Origin: Torreya grandis
Taxonomy: Eukaryota; Streptophyta; Pinopsida; Cupressales; Taxaceae
Length of the DNA stretch: 64,000 bases
Assembly: GCA_037957365.1 (NCBI GenBank)
Contig: JARHVA010000021.1
Span: 6,817,001-6,881,000, forward strand
Direction: 5' to 3'
Every line of letters begins with the position of its first letter. Positions within the stretch are counted from its first letter, which is position 1. Below, piece by piece: positions 8,275 through 22,900 of the stretch. The notes beneath the pieces are model-generated. The model made no database searches. It was not told the origin of the DNA and was given only the letters and a program-made list of their open reading frames with translations. A program made the position numbers and the translations under genes.

Positions 8275-11200
8275 CAAAAAATTTTAAATTGGTTTCAAAC
8301 GATGTTGGTGTGGGAATGTGGAAAAGCAATTAGACTGAAGAAGCCTAAAAGAAGAATCTCTATAAAAAATGTAGATTAGATTTGTTTTTCTATTTTCCCA
8401 AAATAGGATAATAAGTTTGAGCTATTATTTGGACTAACAAATGTAGTATCTGAATGATAGGAAATCGAAATTGTTGTTTTAATGTTTTGAATAACTTTGT
8501 AGTGATTAGGGTTCATTTTGTTAAAGATTAAGGTAAAGTAAGAAGATTGGTCTAAATGAATCATGGATTCAATTAAACAAGCGATTTGATGTCTGTAAGC
8601 GATGATTATTTATACATCTGATATTTTAACTAGTAATATATATCTTTATAAGTTTCTTAGTTGTATTAGAGTGTGATTTCTTTCTACCACTTTTTTTTTA
8701 ATTCAAATATATTATTTGTTTAATTTTGTTGAATAAATTCTACCAGATACTTACAATTTCAAAAATAAAATAAAAATCATTTTATTCACATTAATTATAA
8801 TTCTGAGATGGCAAGGCTTGTAAACAGCCTTATAATAATAGGGTTATATCTATCCAGATTGCAAATATATCTGATCCAGATTGCAAATAATTTCAGATAA
8901 GGAGACTGGTAAGTAAATCTCTAATTGATAACAATGATAGAACCATGTTATGATATGGTAGAGATTGTGTTGAGGAATACAATGAGCCATACAAAAAATT
9001 GACAACCAATGAAAAAAAGTAAAGGGTTGAATAAATTTCGTGTTTGTGATGTGTAAAAAAATATTAATTGTATTTGTATTATAATACAATTCTTGAATTT
9101 TAATTTATATCAATTACATAATGGTGCTACACATTATTAGTTTATAAAATGTATTTTTTTTTAATTATAATTATTTGATAATATGATTAATTTTTAAATA
9201 TATAATTAAAAAAAATTGATTAAACAAAAATTTTAAAAAAAAACTTTATTTAATTATAAAAAACCAAATTTCAAATATAAAAATTTCTTTAAAAACTTTA
9301 ATTATTTAATAATATAATTATTTTTTAAATGTGTAAACATTTATTTATTGAACCAACTACAATCATATTACTAAATAACAAATGTTAGAACAAGTTAATA
9401 CAAAGAACTGTTCGAATCATTTTTTTCTTGGTGATAATTTGATTAAAACAAAACCTAAAAAAAAAAAAAAAAAATCATTAAAAAATGCTTTCTTTATAAT
9501 ATTTATTATAACTTGCAATCAACATTTTCTTTGACGTAGCTATATTTCCATACATACCATGAAGCTTTTTTTACTGCAAACAAAATCAATGTATAAAAAC
9601 AAAAATTAATCTGGTCAAGATATCTATCTGGAACCTTGTTTTTGTTCTTACGAATACAGTTAAACACCATGAATGTCATTTTTACATTACAAAATCTAGA
9701 TAACGTGTAAAACGTTTTAAAATCCAACTATGACTGAAATCATTTCAAAAAATCTTAACTATATTTATGTAATAAATTTAAAATTTTTGTACCTTGCACT
9801 GGGTTTGTTAATATATAATATTTAATCAATATCATTGTTCATCCTATTGTTTAAGACTTTTAAGTCAATGAAAGGTGCAATAAGTTGAAGTATTGTATAT
9901 TTTAATAATAAGTTCTAATGTTTATGATTTGCACTTTATTCACGTTGTCAATGCATGGCAGTGTGTTTGGATCTGTACAAAGTATTTGATATATCTTCTT
10001 GTTCGGGCATATGTTCGAGGTCTTTGTAAGAAAGAGAAAGTGTAATAGGTTGAAGAAATGTGTATTCTAAACATACGTAGTAATTTAGATAATTGGACAT
10101 GCATTTTCATTATTAATATTTGGCAATATATATGAAAGTGGAAATATAGTACTTTTCTTCAATGATGTCATAATAAAAATATTATTAAAAATAAATCTGT
10201 TTAAATAAATTTGTATATTTTAACTATTGTAATGAAGTTTTATTATTATTTATTTTATTATAATGATTTTTTAAAAATTCATCTTTCATGAATAGGAATA
10301 GTCAAATTTAATTTGTTTATTAGTTTGTTATTCTATTATCAAGAAATAAAAGAAATTAATGTCAACATTTTAATGAGTTATTAAAAATTTATTTCTAAAT
10401 AAATAAAATTAGAAAGAATAAGTATTGGTTATCATTTTTTTGTATGGCTCATTGATATGTCAAAACAAAGACCATCATAAACATTTGCGAATTTTTTCAC
10501 CATTATGACAGTCAATGAAATGTATCATGCAAAATTTGTATATATTCATGAAAATGGTAAAGTTACTATGAAAGTATACAACCTCAATTATTATAGTGTA
10601 AAATTTTATTAATATTATTTTTTATTATAAATGTTAATATGGGATTGGAGGGGCCACATTTAATTTGGAACATAAGTAGGGTTTCCAATCCTTTTATATT
10701 CACTATGCCATTTCATTAATTATATGCCATATGGGTTATGATGTAATAATAAAGAATATATATTCATAGTGAAGTGTCCCATGTTCAAATCCCTTCAACA
10801 ATTAAAATTAATATAATACTTACTGAACAAATTGAGTTTAATCTATGCTACTATTTATATTGATTGTTGAAGACAATTTGAATATATTAAAGATGATGGA
10901 TGATTGTGTAATATTGGGTTGATGAAATATAGAAATATATAGTAGAGAACATGTTGGTTGGATGAAAAAAAATATATAACAAAGTGCCCAATCAAAGTAC
11001 GAAAAATATTTTCCTATGAGTTCACTCTATCTAAGTAAAAGGGAAAAATATTCTTGCATGCCCATGTATCATGGCTAAGGTAAATTATGCATAGTCCCAT
11101 TGCCATTTATGTAAAGGCAAGAGTTCCTTATCCATTTTAGTATTCATATGAGGAACATGTCTTTGTTTCAGGTACAATATTATTAGCCATTAAAATCTTG

Positions 11201-11289
11201 TTTTAAATGTGATGTATTGAAATAAATAAATAAAAATGTTGATCTATTTGTTGCATATAGGTACTAGATTCAACATGTTCAATATGAAA
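8275..11289. other. AT-rich intergenic DNA, no gene seen
   Basis: After the target duplication this should continue the former 3' flank of the MYB gene. It holds A/T runs (for example 9160-9310 and 9460-9480) and only short, featureless reading frames. No protein motif, RNA gene or clear repeat was recognised. Confidence 0.6.
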
Positions 11290-12662
11290 AAAATAAAACC
11301 TTACAAGTATTAGGAAACCACACACTCTACAACAATAGATAAATAACAAAATACAACAACAAAGATACTTAAATAGATAAAATATCCAACAAACATAAGA
11401 TAAAACATAGGATTTACGTGGTAAAACCTTAGCAAGCTAAGGAAACATCCACAGTGTAAGATATAAAGTTTTATTAATTCAAAGATGAGTAGATTACATG
11501 CAAAATTATTGTGTAGATTACATACAAACTCCATAAAGATAGATGCACCTAATTGGAAAAATACCATTATGATTCCTCCTAGTAAAAATAGAGTAAAAAA
11601 ATTATAATAGGGCTTTCTTTCAAAAAATAGAATCCGATGGTATTTGACTTCCTAGAAATAGGGGTTTGACTCTTTAATTTTCGTTTAAGAGGAACTATGA
11701 TAATAGTGGGTGGGTGTATCCCTCCACACCCCTATCAAGGAGTGCATTATAAACCACACTACAAAAAAATACAAAATTTAACTTTGTTGTCACATATCTA
11801 AAAATCTCCACCTTGACAACAATTTTTGCCTAATATCTTGCCAACCAACTCATCACCTTTTATACAAGCCAAGAAAAACCAAACACCATTTTAGCTAATC
11901 TAAAAAAATTGGATTTATCAACATATCAACACTATTTTATTATGTGTGAACCTTTTCAAGTGTTGCTTTTCTTTCATTAATTACATGTCTAACAAGATGG
12001 TACTTTACCATAATATGTTTTGTCCTATTATGATAAGCTAGATTCTTGGGCAATTAAATTGCACTATGACTATCATAGAATACCTTCATTTTATATTGTT
12101 TTCTTCCAAACTCACCCAATAGGCCCTTTATCCAAATTGCCTCCTGACAAGCATGATAGGCAGCCACATATTCTAGCTCAGTAGTTGATGCAGCAATAAT
12201 ATTTGGAAGCTTTGACATCCAACTAATATGTTCACCTAAAAATGTAAAAAACTAACCAGATGTTGATCTTACTTTGTTTAGGTCTCCTACAAAATCAAAA
12301 TGAACATATCCATTTATAGAATCACTAGATCTATTGTATGTGATGCAATAGTCACTTATGCCTTACAAGTAGTGAAACACCACTTCACTGATGCCCAATG
12401 TTCTTTACCTATTTTCCATATATCTATTGAAAAATCCAACTGCATGTGATATGTCCAATCCTGTACATACCATAGCATACATAAAACTTCCTATTGCACT
12501 AGCATATGGTACATGAGACATATAATGTTTTTCTTCATCACTACTAGGACATAAACTTGATGAAAGCTTGAAATGGAAAGCAAAAAGGATACTAATTGGT
12601 TTCACATACTTTATACTAAATATAGTTAGTATCTTTTCCAAATGCCTTTGATGTGATAACTA
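11290..12662 (-). mobile_element. copia remnant: LTR-like sequence plus RNase H end of pol
   Basis: The minus-strand translation at about 12400-12640 has the copia reverse-transcriptase tail MSHVPYASAIGSFMYAMVCT, and about 12110-12250 gives RNase H-like ELEYVAAYHACQEAIW. A purine-rich AAGGTGGAGAT on the minus strand near 11810 could be the polypurine tract, making 11290-11812 the decayed 3' LTR; it contains a TTTACGTGGTAAAACC block common in plant copia LTRs. Frames are interrupted and gag, integrase and most of the reverse transcriptase are missing. The LTR assignment is less certain than the pol match. Confidence 0.7.
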
Positions 12663-14134
12663 TAGATATCCAATTCCTATCACTATTTTATTGAAATTGT
12701 CAATCTAAATGATATTCTATGGCAATGCACAATCTAGACCAAATCACTAAAACACTTTAAATTATTTGAACTTGTCACATATAGGTGTTGATTTGTGCTA
12801 ATATATCCTTGAATGAGGCAATATATTTTATGTGATTATTATCTTTTCTTAAATCATTTTGAGTCAAATTTGGACCACACAAAATGACATCTTGGACCAC
12901 TGAATTCTTCTAATATGATAGCACACGTCATGTGCATGTGTTATTTTGTATCCATAATACCTTAATTGGGGTATTTTCTTGTACACAACTAAAATATTCT
13001 TTTAATTATACTCTAATCAAATTATGACTCAGTAAAATGATATTCCTCCCATGTTGATTAAATGTGCAATAAATTTTGAAAGAATTATAGAAAATTAATC
13101 AAAGCCACTTAAGTAAATTAAACCAAATCAAGATCTTAAGTAAAAATTCCATAAAAGTTGTTGAATATCTAATTATTAGAAATTCATCATTCAATTACGC
13201 ATCATCCCCTGACATCATCAATGGGGTGGCATCCATAAACCATTAATGGGATAAATATTAGAATTAAGCCCTCTCATGCCTCATCAATGCCCCATTATTC
13301 TAAATATTAATGACATTATTTATTTCTTATCTCTCTAAAATTGAATCAGTCCATGGCCACACATCTTAATCTCAAAGTGGATAGTCATGGCTGATCCTGA
13401 ACATTTTTAGAAAGCTATAAATAAGAGGGACAAGACCACCATTTTTAATCTTCAGTTATACAAAACTAATATGAATAAATTGCTATATACAAGCTTTACT
13501 TATTCACATCAAATTGAAAAATCTTGTGAGCCTAAGCCATTGGTTCACTAGGAGATGATGGAGGCTCATGCTACTCTTCATTGCCAAAGACTTAGAGCAT
13601 CAAATCCATGGAAAAGCATGTTTCTTGACCTCTTATGAGGGAAAATATCTACTTGAAAGGTTTGATTGTATTCATTTCTTAATTAGCGTTTTAAAGTCAT
13701 TAGAAATGCCCCTTAAGGGAGTAAGCTTGATAAGTTAGGTATTTATGCTTATTTTGGAGACTTATTAACTAACACATGATCTAACCTTATCTCGTAATCT
13801 TATTCTACATTTTGGCATGTCCAATGGGACCATACATCTCACACATCTTTTGATCCTTCTAATTTTGCATTTAGACCCTCTTTTGAGGCTATTTTGCACT
13901 TTTTTTCTCTCATTTTACATTTTTATGATGCATGGACTAATCGATGAATTTGACCTATAAAGTAGTGAAATTGGCCTAACATAAACAAGAATGCCCTATG
14001 GAATGTCATAATCAACCTAAGAAATAGTGAAATTGACCATGTGAATGGCAAAATCAATTTTTCTATTTTTTGTCTCTGTCTGTATGTTTTATAGAGAATG
14101 ACAAAATCAACCTGGAGATTAGTAAGCTCAACAT
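12663..14134. other. intergenic or unrecognised repeat DNA
   Basis: No gene was recognised. From about 13900 there are loosely repeated phrases of the type TAGTGAAATTGACC and AAAATCAACCT that resume on the far side of the LTR element (about 18330-18480). This shows the LTR element at 14135-18220 was inserted into one older repetitive sequence. Confidence 0.5.
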
Positions 14135-14578
14135 TATTGGTTTAGAATATTTATTATTCCATTTATTTATTAAATGGATAATCCCTACACATGTAGCTCA
14201 GATTGCTTAGGTGATTATTTAGTCTACTATAGTTAGTTTCCTCTTATCTTAGCGAAGTGGTTGTTACACATTTGTTCTTCAATGGTCTACTCTCATTAGC
14301 TCCATGATTCTAGGTGGAAGTTGCATGTTATTTTTTCTATATAAGGCACCTATTGTAAATTTATTAATCAATCCAGATTTATGTGGAGTATTTATTGTTT
14401 TGCTCTAATAGTTTTGCAATATTCTTTCATTAGTGGTTTCAATTGCTTTCAATTGTGTGATATGTGATTGCTTGACTCACATGATCACTTCACCATGGTC
14501 ATTCATTGATTATTGACTTGCATGATCACTTCACCATGGTCATTTGTTAATCCTTTGATCCTGGATGCAACTATTTCA
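14135..14578 (+). repeat. 5' LTR of the 4.1-kb element
   Basis: Direct repeat of 17775-18220. It contains an internal repeat around CATGATCACTTCACCATGG (two copies, about 14480 and 14520). Its end CTATTTCA abuts the primer binding site. Confidence 0.82.
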
Positions 14579-17500
14579 TGGTATCAGAGTGCCAATCAAT
14601 GTTTAAAGATTGTTTGGTTTGTTGTTAGTTTTGTTTAAAATTTGAGAGTTTATTTTTGCAAATAGAGTTTGCTTCATCCTTCTGGGTCAACATTCACTTC
14701 GATGTAATGTTTAATCTTTGTCAAATTTGGTTCTATGTGGTAGTATTATGTATTAACATGTAAATTTGTGAGAAGGCATTCCACTACTGTTGGTAACCAA
14801 AAGACACCAGTGGATTTTTTTGGTTTACCGATTTTAGGGTAGTTCTACACTATGAAGGAAGCATGCAGTTTTCTATCCAGTCCCTGATCACCATGGCTAA
14901 ATCAATGGGCTGGTTGGGGTGATTTCTACCCATTCAATAACTTCACACCTCATTATCATGTTCATCTTTTTCTAGGGCATAATCACAGGGTTTGAAGGTG
15001 ACAATAGAAAAAGCTTTGGAAGCATCTACGTGATGTTAATTATTGTCAAGTGTGCTACCAAATTTTCTCTTAATAGACCATGAATATGTAGCTATTTAAT
15101 GATTCTCATCATCTGAGAACATATGAGATGTTGTAAGAGCTGCTTATTGAACACACAACTAGTCAGGCTTTGAATCTTCTAGAGGAGGCCATCAAATGTT
15201 AACCATTGCTTGACTAATTGATAGGTTGTTTTTTTTTTACACTTTGACACTGTTATTATGTCATTATTCAACCATCATTGTATTCTATTTATTCTATTTG
15301 TTATGATATTCATGATGGAGGCACTATTTAAATTTATTTATACTAGTTATTGTTTGCTCGGTGGTGCAGGTTCCTTTGCTAGTGACACCAAATTCAAATC
15401 ATCTTAAAGTAGATTTTGTATCATTTTTATTATTAAGGAGTGTTGGTGGTGGGATTTGAAACCTCAACCTATTATTTTCACTTGCAGTTGTAGGAAATTG
15501 TGAATGGGAATGTGAATCAGACTGTCCAATAGAAGAATCACTCATTACACTTTCATTCTCCCTAGCCTTGGAGCCAACACCTCCCTCCTTATAGTGATGA
15601 TCACCCTAATTTATAGACTTGTGATCTCTCATTGCATCATTTTACAACTCAAACATAGTGTTTTCTCTTTCAGATGGCATAGATCTATAGACCTCTTCTC
15701 CATAGTACTACCCACCTCTCCTCTTTTCAAAGTCATAAAGCCCTAAAAAAATTAAAGCCTCTTTTAATTTAAATTGAAATAACTTTCTTTTTGTTCATTA
15801 GGATTTTATTTTCATCAGCGATGTAATAACTTCTTAAAATGAAGCTATTTTTTTCTTTACAATGTATATACTTGGGTGTATAGGGACACATTTTTTGACT
15901 TTAGTTGTTTTAATAAGGTCCATAATTCCATGTCAATTTCAATAAGTGACTGGATGCCTATTTTACCCCTTGTTTATTTATACTTTTAATTTTTTTATGC
16001 AAATTTAATTAAAAAGGCTATTAATGATGGAAAATGTATTTTTTTATAAATTTTGACTGGTAAGTCAGAATTGAGTGTCATTTTTTTAAAAATTGCATAT
16101 TTTTCTACCCTTTTTCCATTGGTATACATTTTGTTTTTCAAATGCACTAAAATTATAAAGTGTCATATTCAAGGGGATTGCCTATGCATTGGGCCCTGCT
16201 ACTTTATGCATTGTATTTCATGCACATATTGCTCACAGATGGATGAATTTTTGGTTGTGTCTGACATCCCCATTTTAAGTGTGAATTATTCCTTATCACT
16301 CCAACATTGATTTCTCACTCAATTTTATTCTCAATTGTGACTAACGTCTCATTTATGAATGTTCTTCAGGGGTTTATTGTAGTTTGTACTTGTGAAGTAT
16401 TGCACTTCTTTGGTGTCTTCTCATAGTCATGATGACTCTATATGAGAGACTCAAGAGGAGGAGGTTGAGTCCACACCAGTGGTTCTTCTCAAAAAGGAAA
16501 ATTATGTTTCATTTCATGCTTACATGGAACACTTACACACAAGAATCATATTCCATCATTATAAGGATAGATTCTTACACCCATTCATCTTATTTGGTTC
16601 AATAAGTGGGATAATACATGTGATAAGGTTTTTTCCACCCTGTTACTACATGTTTCTATGGATCTTCATTTTCATGTGGAATATATAGAGTATCCCTACA
16701 TTTTTTGGAACATCCTACAGTCACTTTTTGAAGATCCTACTATGACCTACATCACTCCTCCTCTTATTATCTCTTTTGAGACTATTGCACTATTTCATCC
16801 TATTTTAATTTTTTGTGATGACACATACATGGTGAAAAGTGTTATTTCTTCTATCGAGACTCCACTAAAGGATTTGATTCTATGAGACATTCATTATCTT
16901 ATTACAGATTTTACATCTATTCCTATGAAAATTGTTGCTTTTCTAGAGCCTCCATAGACTTCAATAATTTTAGTGAGAGTATACACATTAAGAGTATCAA
17001 TGACTCATACGTTCATGTGGACATTCATCATACAAATCTGAGTGCTTCATTTGTAGACCAGTCTTTAGTTTCAATATTTTTGAGCCTTACTCTCATATTT
17101 TCATGGACATTTCTTTTGTGAATTTTCATGCCACTCTTCTTCTTTAGGTGTAATGAGGGTACTTATAAACCCTCATGTTCTCTCCCATTCATTATATGCT
17201 TCGTTATTATCATTTTATGCAGTTAGGCTTGTGATTCCTAATTAGACTTTGGCATATTGGAGCACTGGCAGGGAGACTTTTGAGCATTTTCCAGAGATGT
17301 ACATCATGATTCCTATCTACATTCCACTTGAACAAGAATTCAAAAACTTGATAGCTTGAGGTTTCTTTCTTCCAAAAGGAAGAGAAAACATTTCCTGTAG
17401 AGGGATCTACTACAACATTCACCATGCAACTTTCTGCACTTACCTTCTCTCTTCTCTTTATGGAGGCACACATCCTTCATATTTTTTAGGATACTGAGAT

Positions 17501-17774
17501 CATTGCTATGTACTTGGTTACATCAGGGCTCATTATCAGTACCCAATTTTATATCCCACCTAAGTTATGCTTAAGGGTGGGGGGTGTTGGAGTGGGGATT
17601 TCTAGTCCTACCTTCTCTTCTTTGTCTTTATTTTTGAGGGAGTTTTTTTCCTAGTGGGTTTTCTCCTTTTACTCCAATTTTTGAGAGTTGCATTATATAT
17701 GGGTACCTCATCAGAGCTTATTGTTGGAACCCATTTTTTAATTTTCCATCCATCTAATATATGCTTAAAGTGGG
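14579..17774 (+). other. interior of the 4.1-kb element, no coding domain recognised
   Basis: Begins with the primer binding site TGGTATCAGAGTGCC and ends in a purine tract. The interior is T- and C-rich. The longest frames (for example 16053-16310, 16479-16688, 16882-17121) have no recognisable motif and are hydrophobic by composition. No protease, integrase or YVDD motif was found on either strand. Confidence 0.6.
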
Positions 17775-18220
17775 TGTTGATGTAGAATATTTATTATTAC
17801 ATTTAATTATTAAATGGATAATCTCTACACATGTATCTTCAACTTGCATAAGTGATTCTTTAGTCTATGGTAGTTAGTTGCCACTTGTCTTAGCTACGTG
17901 GTTGTTACATATTTGTTCTCCACTAGTCTATTATCAGTTAACTCCATGATTTTAGGTGGAAGTTAAATTTTCTTTCTCCTATCTAAGACACCTATTATAA
18001 ATCTATTAATCAATCCATATTTATGTGGAGTATTTATTATTTTTCTCTAATGCTTTTTTAATATTATTTCATCAGTGGTTTCAATTGCTTTTATCTATGT
18101 GATGTGTGTTTGGTTGAGTCACATGATCACATCACCATAACCATTCATTGATGTTTGAATCACATGATCACTTCACCATGGCCATTCATTGATCTGTTAA
18201 TCTTGGTTCCATCTCTTTCA
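17775..18220 (+). repeat. 3' LTR of the 4.1-kb element
   Basis: Begins TGTTGATGTAG after the purine-rich tract and ends CTCTTTCA. It is the better preserved of the two copies at its outer TG. Confidence 0.82.
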
Positions 18221-18225
18221 AACAC

Positions 18226-18331
18226 TTGGAATGATGGGTTTGCCAATAGAATAGTGAGATTATCCTAGACCAAAAACCTACAAATAAATTTTGTGTTTCT
18301 TTTATTTTATTTCATTTTTATCATTTTAGTG
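18226..18331 (+). repeat. dispersed repeat, copy 1
   Basis: About 106 bp (GGAATGATGGGTTTG ... CATTTTTATCATTTTAGT) recurs at 19733-19838 with few differences. The two copies lie in the same orientation 1.5 kb apart. No coding function is seen. Confidence 0.8.
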
Positions 18332-19732
18332 AGATAGCCCTACACATTGGTGAAAATACCCTACTAATCAGTGATATCACCATGTAATTAGTGGAATCAC
18401 AAACATTGTCTTTTCTATCTCTATCTTTTAGTGGAATCATCCTAAAATGTAGTATAATCACATTGTTAAATAGTGAAAACACTTAGCATAACAACATAAT
18501 TGACATGTGTTGAAAAATAGAGAACTAAAAATAGTAAGTTGCATACTTTTTTGATAATTGTACACCCCTATTTTGACTTATAATACTTTGTTTGTAGGCT
18601 TTAAGATACTTAGTTTCAATTTTGTAATAATAAAAATAAATTTTCACTTCATATCTCATTTGGTGTTGTAAAATGAACTCAAAATTTAGTTAAGTGCTCA
18701 TAATAGCTTTTTATTTTTTATTTTTATTGTGTGTTTGTTTCAAAAAACAAGTGTAGCATGTATGTTCTCCCTTGATCCCCTTTAGAGAACTTGGGTGATC
18801 CAAAAAGGCTTCACTTATTACTTTTTGTCACTTTTTTAAAGAATGAAAGGAAAGTTTCTAAGGCCTTTTCCAAAATTTGAGTGAATTGTGTGATCTCAAA
18901 ATAACCCTAAAGTCCTACAATTTTTATTCTTGGCATCTTGGCTTGTGGGCAGGAGCTCATAACCTCCCCATGGGTAATTTAGAGAAATGTTGACCCAGGA
19001 ATTCATCTTCCAACATCATTTAAAACTCATTCCATGGTATGGGTACATAAATTGAGGTTGAGTTGCTGGGATGCTTGTTTGAGAGGTTAAACAAGATCCA
19101 TTATTAAGAGACTACCTTAGAATGTAGGTTTAACTTGGACATCACACTACACTAAGAAATTGATGGATGTATTAGTTGTGAAAAGGATAAGATCTTTTTA
19201 CAAAAATCCAATTAACATGTATCTAAATGATGTGTTGAAGGCCATTTTGTCTAGACTCTTTTATCATTCCATTCTTATTGTGGACTTATATGATCTTGCA
19301 TTCACACATGCTCTAAGTTCTTGGACCATTCTACCTTCTTTACCATGTGGCATTGTATTATTGCCCATTTAGTTTAGGCTTTATGCTTAGTAATTATTGT
19401 GTTAATTCACATCTTGAGCTTCTTAGCTCACATTTTATTCTTATTGATTTGAAATTTTTTATTCTAGATTCTCTATCCATAACTCATCAGAGTTGTGCTT
19501 AGATTTTTATGATATTAACATACTTTGAACTTAGAGTTTTTTATGCTAAATTACACCTTAAGTTCCAAGATTATTTTACCCTATTCTAATTGATGGTTTA
19601 AACCAACCAAGGTTGAGTAATTTTTAAACCTATTTCTTCTAATTATGTGGCACTATGCCATTTCCTTTTATTATAGTCTCGTTCTACCTTGTCTTTGTTT
19701 GATTGAAGAGTCTAAAACACCTTTCAAACATA
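18332..19732. other. intergenic or unrecognised repeat DNA
   Basis: AT-rich, without any recognisable protein motif. The first 150 bases continue the repetitive phrases seen left of 14135. The rest shows nothing that can be named. Confidence 0.5.
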
Positions 19733-19838
19733 TGGAATGATGGGTTTGACAATAGAATAGTGAGATTATCCTAGACCAAAAACCTACAAGTAAATTTTAT
19801 GTTTATTTTATGTTTCTTTCATTTTTATCATTTTAGTG
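19733..19838 (+). repeat. dispersed repeat, copy 2
   Basis: Second copy of the unit at 18226-18331, ending just before the outer LTR start at 19854. Confidence 0.8.
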
Positions 19839-19927
19839 GGGCATAATAGGGATTGATAACATTGATTATTCACAACTTGTTCTGAGTTTGTTTGTGTAAT
19901 TTGCATATGATTTACATCTAGTGGTTA

Positions 19928-22900
19928 TGTTGTTAACAAATTATACACCCTAGGACACTATTAATCTCCATAAATTTGATGAAAAATTGAATCATCTATC
20001 AATTTTGTGGGAACTTTTAAGAGAGATGAATTTATAGGATTGAAAGGGCTAGCTCCCTAAATTCTTCTTTCTCTAAGTGCCTATCACCTAATCTATGCTT
20101 GTTCACGAAAAGAGTTAAGAATTTTCATAAAATGAAAAATATAATAAAGAGGTGATACACCAAGAATATATACCACAAAATATCATACTTCTACTAAGCA
20201 ATACTGCTTTCCAAAACCAATTCTATGGAATGAAGGATCCTAACATAGTGTTTCAATGTAAAGGTAGCATGCTTGAGACAATCAACAAGATACTTGACCT
20301 AAGGGGTAGATTTCACACCATAGATAAAATTACATATTTGAAAGAGAGAATAGTAAATTCAACACACTTCACATAACCTATTAACATTATAACTCTTGCA
20401 TAAACATGAAGGATAAAGGGAGTATGGATATTACTATCACTTAGTTCCACTATACATCACTCACACACTTAGAAAAAAATATTCACAAATTAGAGTTAGA
20501 CCTATATTCAATGTTAAAAAGAAAAGTGTAATGTCATTTTATCAGGGATTCACCATACCAAATTGTGGTCTCTTTTATAATGGCCAAAATGGCTCAATTT
20601 ATAGAACTTTGAAGAAGAGAGAGAGAAGAGAGGTTGAAGAGGCACAAGGACATGTGTCACCAATGTGAATATCAATTGAAAATTCATGAGAGAGAGAGTG
20701 ATGGGGTTATCCATATCATGTTAGGAGTTAAAAATGTCATTTTCAATCATCCAAGACCTACAAATAGTCAAGAAACTCCTTTTTTATGCACAAAATAATG
20801 TCCTTCATATTTGGCCATATATAACTATCCTAACTATACAAATGATCAATTTTTATGATTAATATAAGTAATAGGGGTTACTAATAATCCCTCACATTCA
20901 TTAGGGAGGCTCCTGACCTTTCTTATCATCCTATCCATGCATGATCATAGTTGGCAGTCTCAAAATAGCCCTTTTCCCTTCACCTCTCACACTTGTCACC
21001 TTAAATATATAAAAATATGATCCATAAAATAATATTAATGACATGTTTAAGGATTTATCATACCATTATTTACAATAAATTAGCCTTAAAAGACTCTTAA
21101 AATGAAGATTCACTATTTTCTCCAAGTCCTTTCTAGCTGGGTCATTGGACTGGATTAAATGGGAGAATTAGTAAAAAAACTTATGAGATTATAAAATTTA
21201 TAAAATTACCATGAGGACTTATAATAATTCCTAAAATTTCCTTCAAAATTTATTTGGTCTCCTAAAAGTTCACCATGCTTGCAAAACACCAAAAATGGTC
21301 AAAATAAGCCTTGTTTTGCCCTATTATGTATAGGTCCTTATATAAAAATTGTATTTTGGGGTTATTGTGAGAGTATTATAAATTTTACCATAGTTTCATA
21401 GAATTTAAGTTCCATTTTCATCCTTAATTTTCAATTTCTTCCCAGTTGAGTCCTTGATAAGGATTTGGAAGGGTTTTAAAGTGATTTTCATTCTTAGCAT
21501 TCATTCATAGCCATGGAACATTTTAATTATGATAAAATTATACTTATGGATCCTAAATTACCTTGATAAACTTAATTAAATGGCTCAAGGTCCCATGAAA
21601 ATCTTAGTGGAAGTTCTAAGCACTTGAAGTTGACATTCAAGCTCATTTTTTGCTTCCTGGTGGGGTCTGAATGCTTCCTAAGCCAAAAATGGCTTCTTGG
21701 AAATTTATTTGAAAAAAAAGTGTTGTAAAATATCTATACATAACTTTAAAACTTATTCCAACATTTATTATGGATTTTGAAAAGCTTGAAATGGGAACTT
21801 ACCCTTGTTTGATTTTAGACCTTGACCTTGCCAATAGGTTTGCCTACATCTCTGAGGTCCTCTTGACTTTCCAATGGTTCTCATTGAAATGTGATGGGTT
21901 TAACACACAAAAAAAAATTAAAATAAAAATAAAAAAATTAAGCATTAATTTATCACATGGAAGGCATATATTATGTTAAAAATGCATATGACCTCCAAAT
22001 TGGCTTCTAGCCCTAAGTTTTTCATTCACACTTGACTGTAGCCCTTGTTGTGTAAGATGCCCTGTTTGCTCTCAAGAATTATATAAAGGTTTATTATGTT
22101 ACTAAATGTTTAAAAAAGCTATTAAAACCTTATGGAATGATCAAATTAGTCTCTGGTTTACCATTATTCACTTCCCCAGAACTACCATTCTTGTACATGA
22201 GGGGGACTGCCCCTGCTTTGAGACAAAATAGAGAGCATTAGGCCTTTTTTTTTGGGAAATTTGATTATTTTAGAAGATAAAAAAGATACTAATGATAATT
22301 TATACCAATTTTTTAATTTTATTCCATGGTTATGGGGTCTAACCATCCCAATTTCTTCAAAAAATGGGTTAAACCCCAATTTTTGCATGTTTTTATCCAA
22401 ACCTCCTCATGGATGCTCCTTAAAAACCTATTTGATGCATAAAATTTGTTAATTAATGTTAATTAAACTCATATAATTATTTTTGAACCTATGGATCAAC
22501 TTAACACATCTCTCCTAAGTGGAATCCCCAAACTCGCCTCTTGAAACAAGGTTTTCCCTACACTTCATGTACGGACTGATTCCATTTTCTATGAGAAAAG
22601 GCCCTTGGGTGGGTTTAGGATGTTTTGGATATATAATTTCCTTAATTTTATCTTGAGTAATCCTCATTATAATTTTTAAAACTCTCCTTCCCTCCTTAGG
22701 CACCAAACTCTCATCATGTCCCTCTCTTGCTTATGAACCTGTCTAACTATGACAGTCATCATGGTATCTCCTTTTAAGTGCATTTATTTGGATATTTTTA
22801 CCAAGGTTTAAAAAAAATTTACATTACCTTTTTTACTCACCTTCATATTCCAATGTGAACCATCTTCCAAACCTGCCATCTCGGCCCTTTTAGGCCTTTC

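Larger units (their letters stand above)
14135..18220 (+). mobile_element. non-autonomous LTR retrotransposon, 4.1 kb
   Basis: Two direct repeats, 14135-14578 (444 bp) and 17775-18220 (446 bp), bound a 3.2-kb interior. A primer binding site TGGTATCAGAGTGCC (from 14579) follows the first directly, and a purine-rich tract CTTAAAGTGGG precedes the second. The right LTR is TGTTGATG...TTTCA; the left starts TATTGG, apparently decayed from TGTTGG. Flanks AACAT (14130-14134) and AACAC (18221-18225) look like a target duplication with one change. No gag or pol motif was found inside, only short frames, so it would depend on proteins of another element (LARD-like). Confidence 0.8.
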
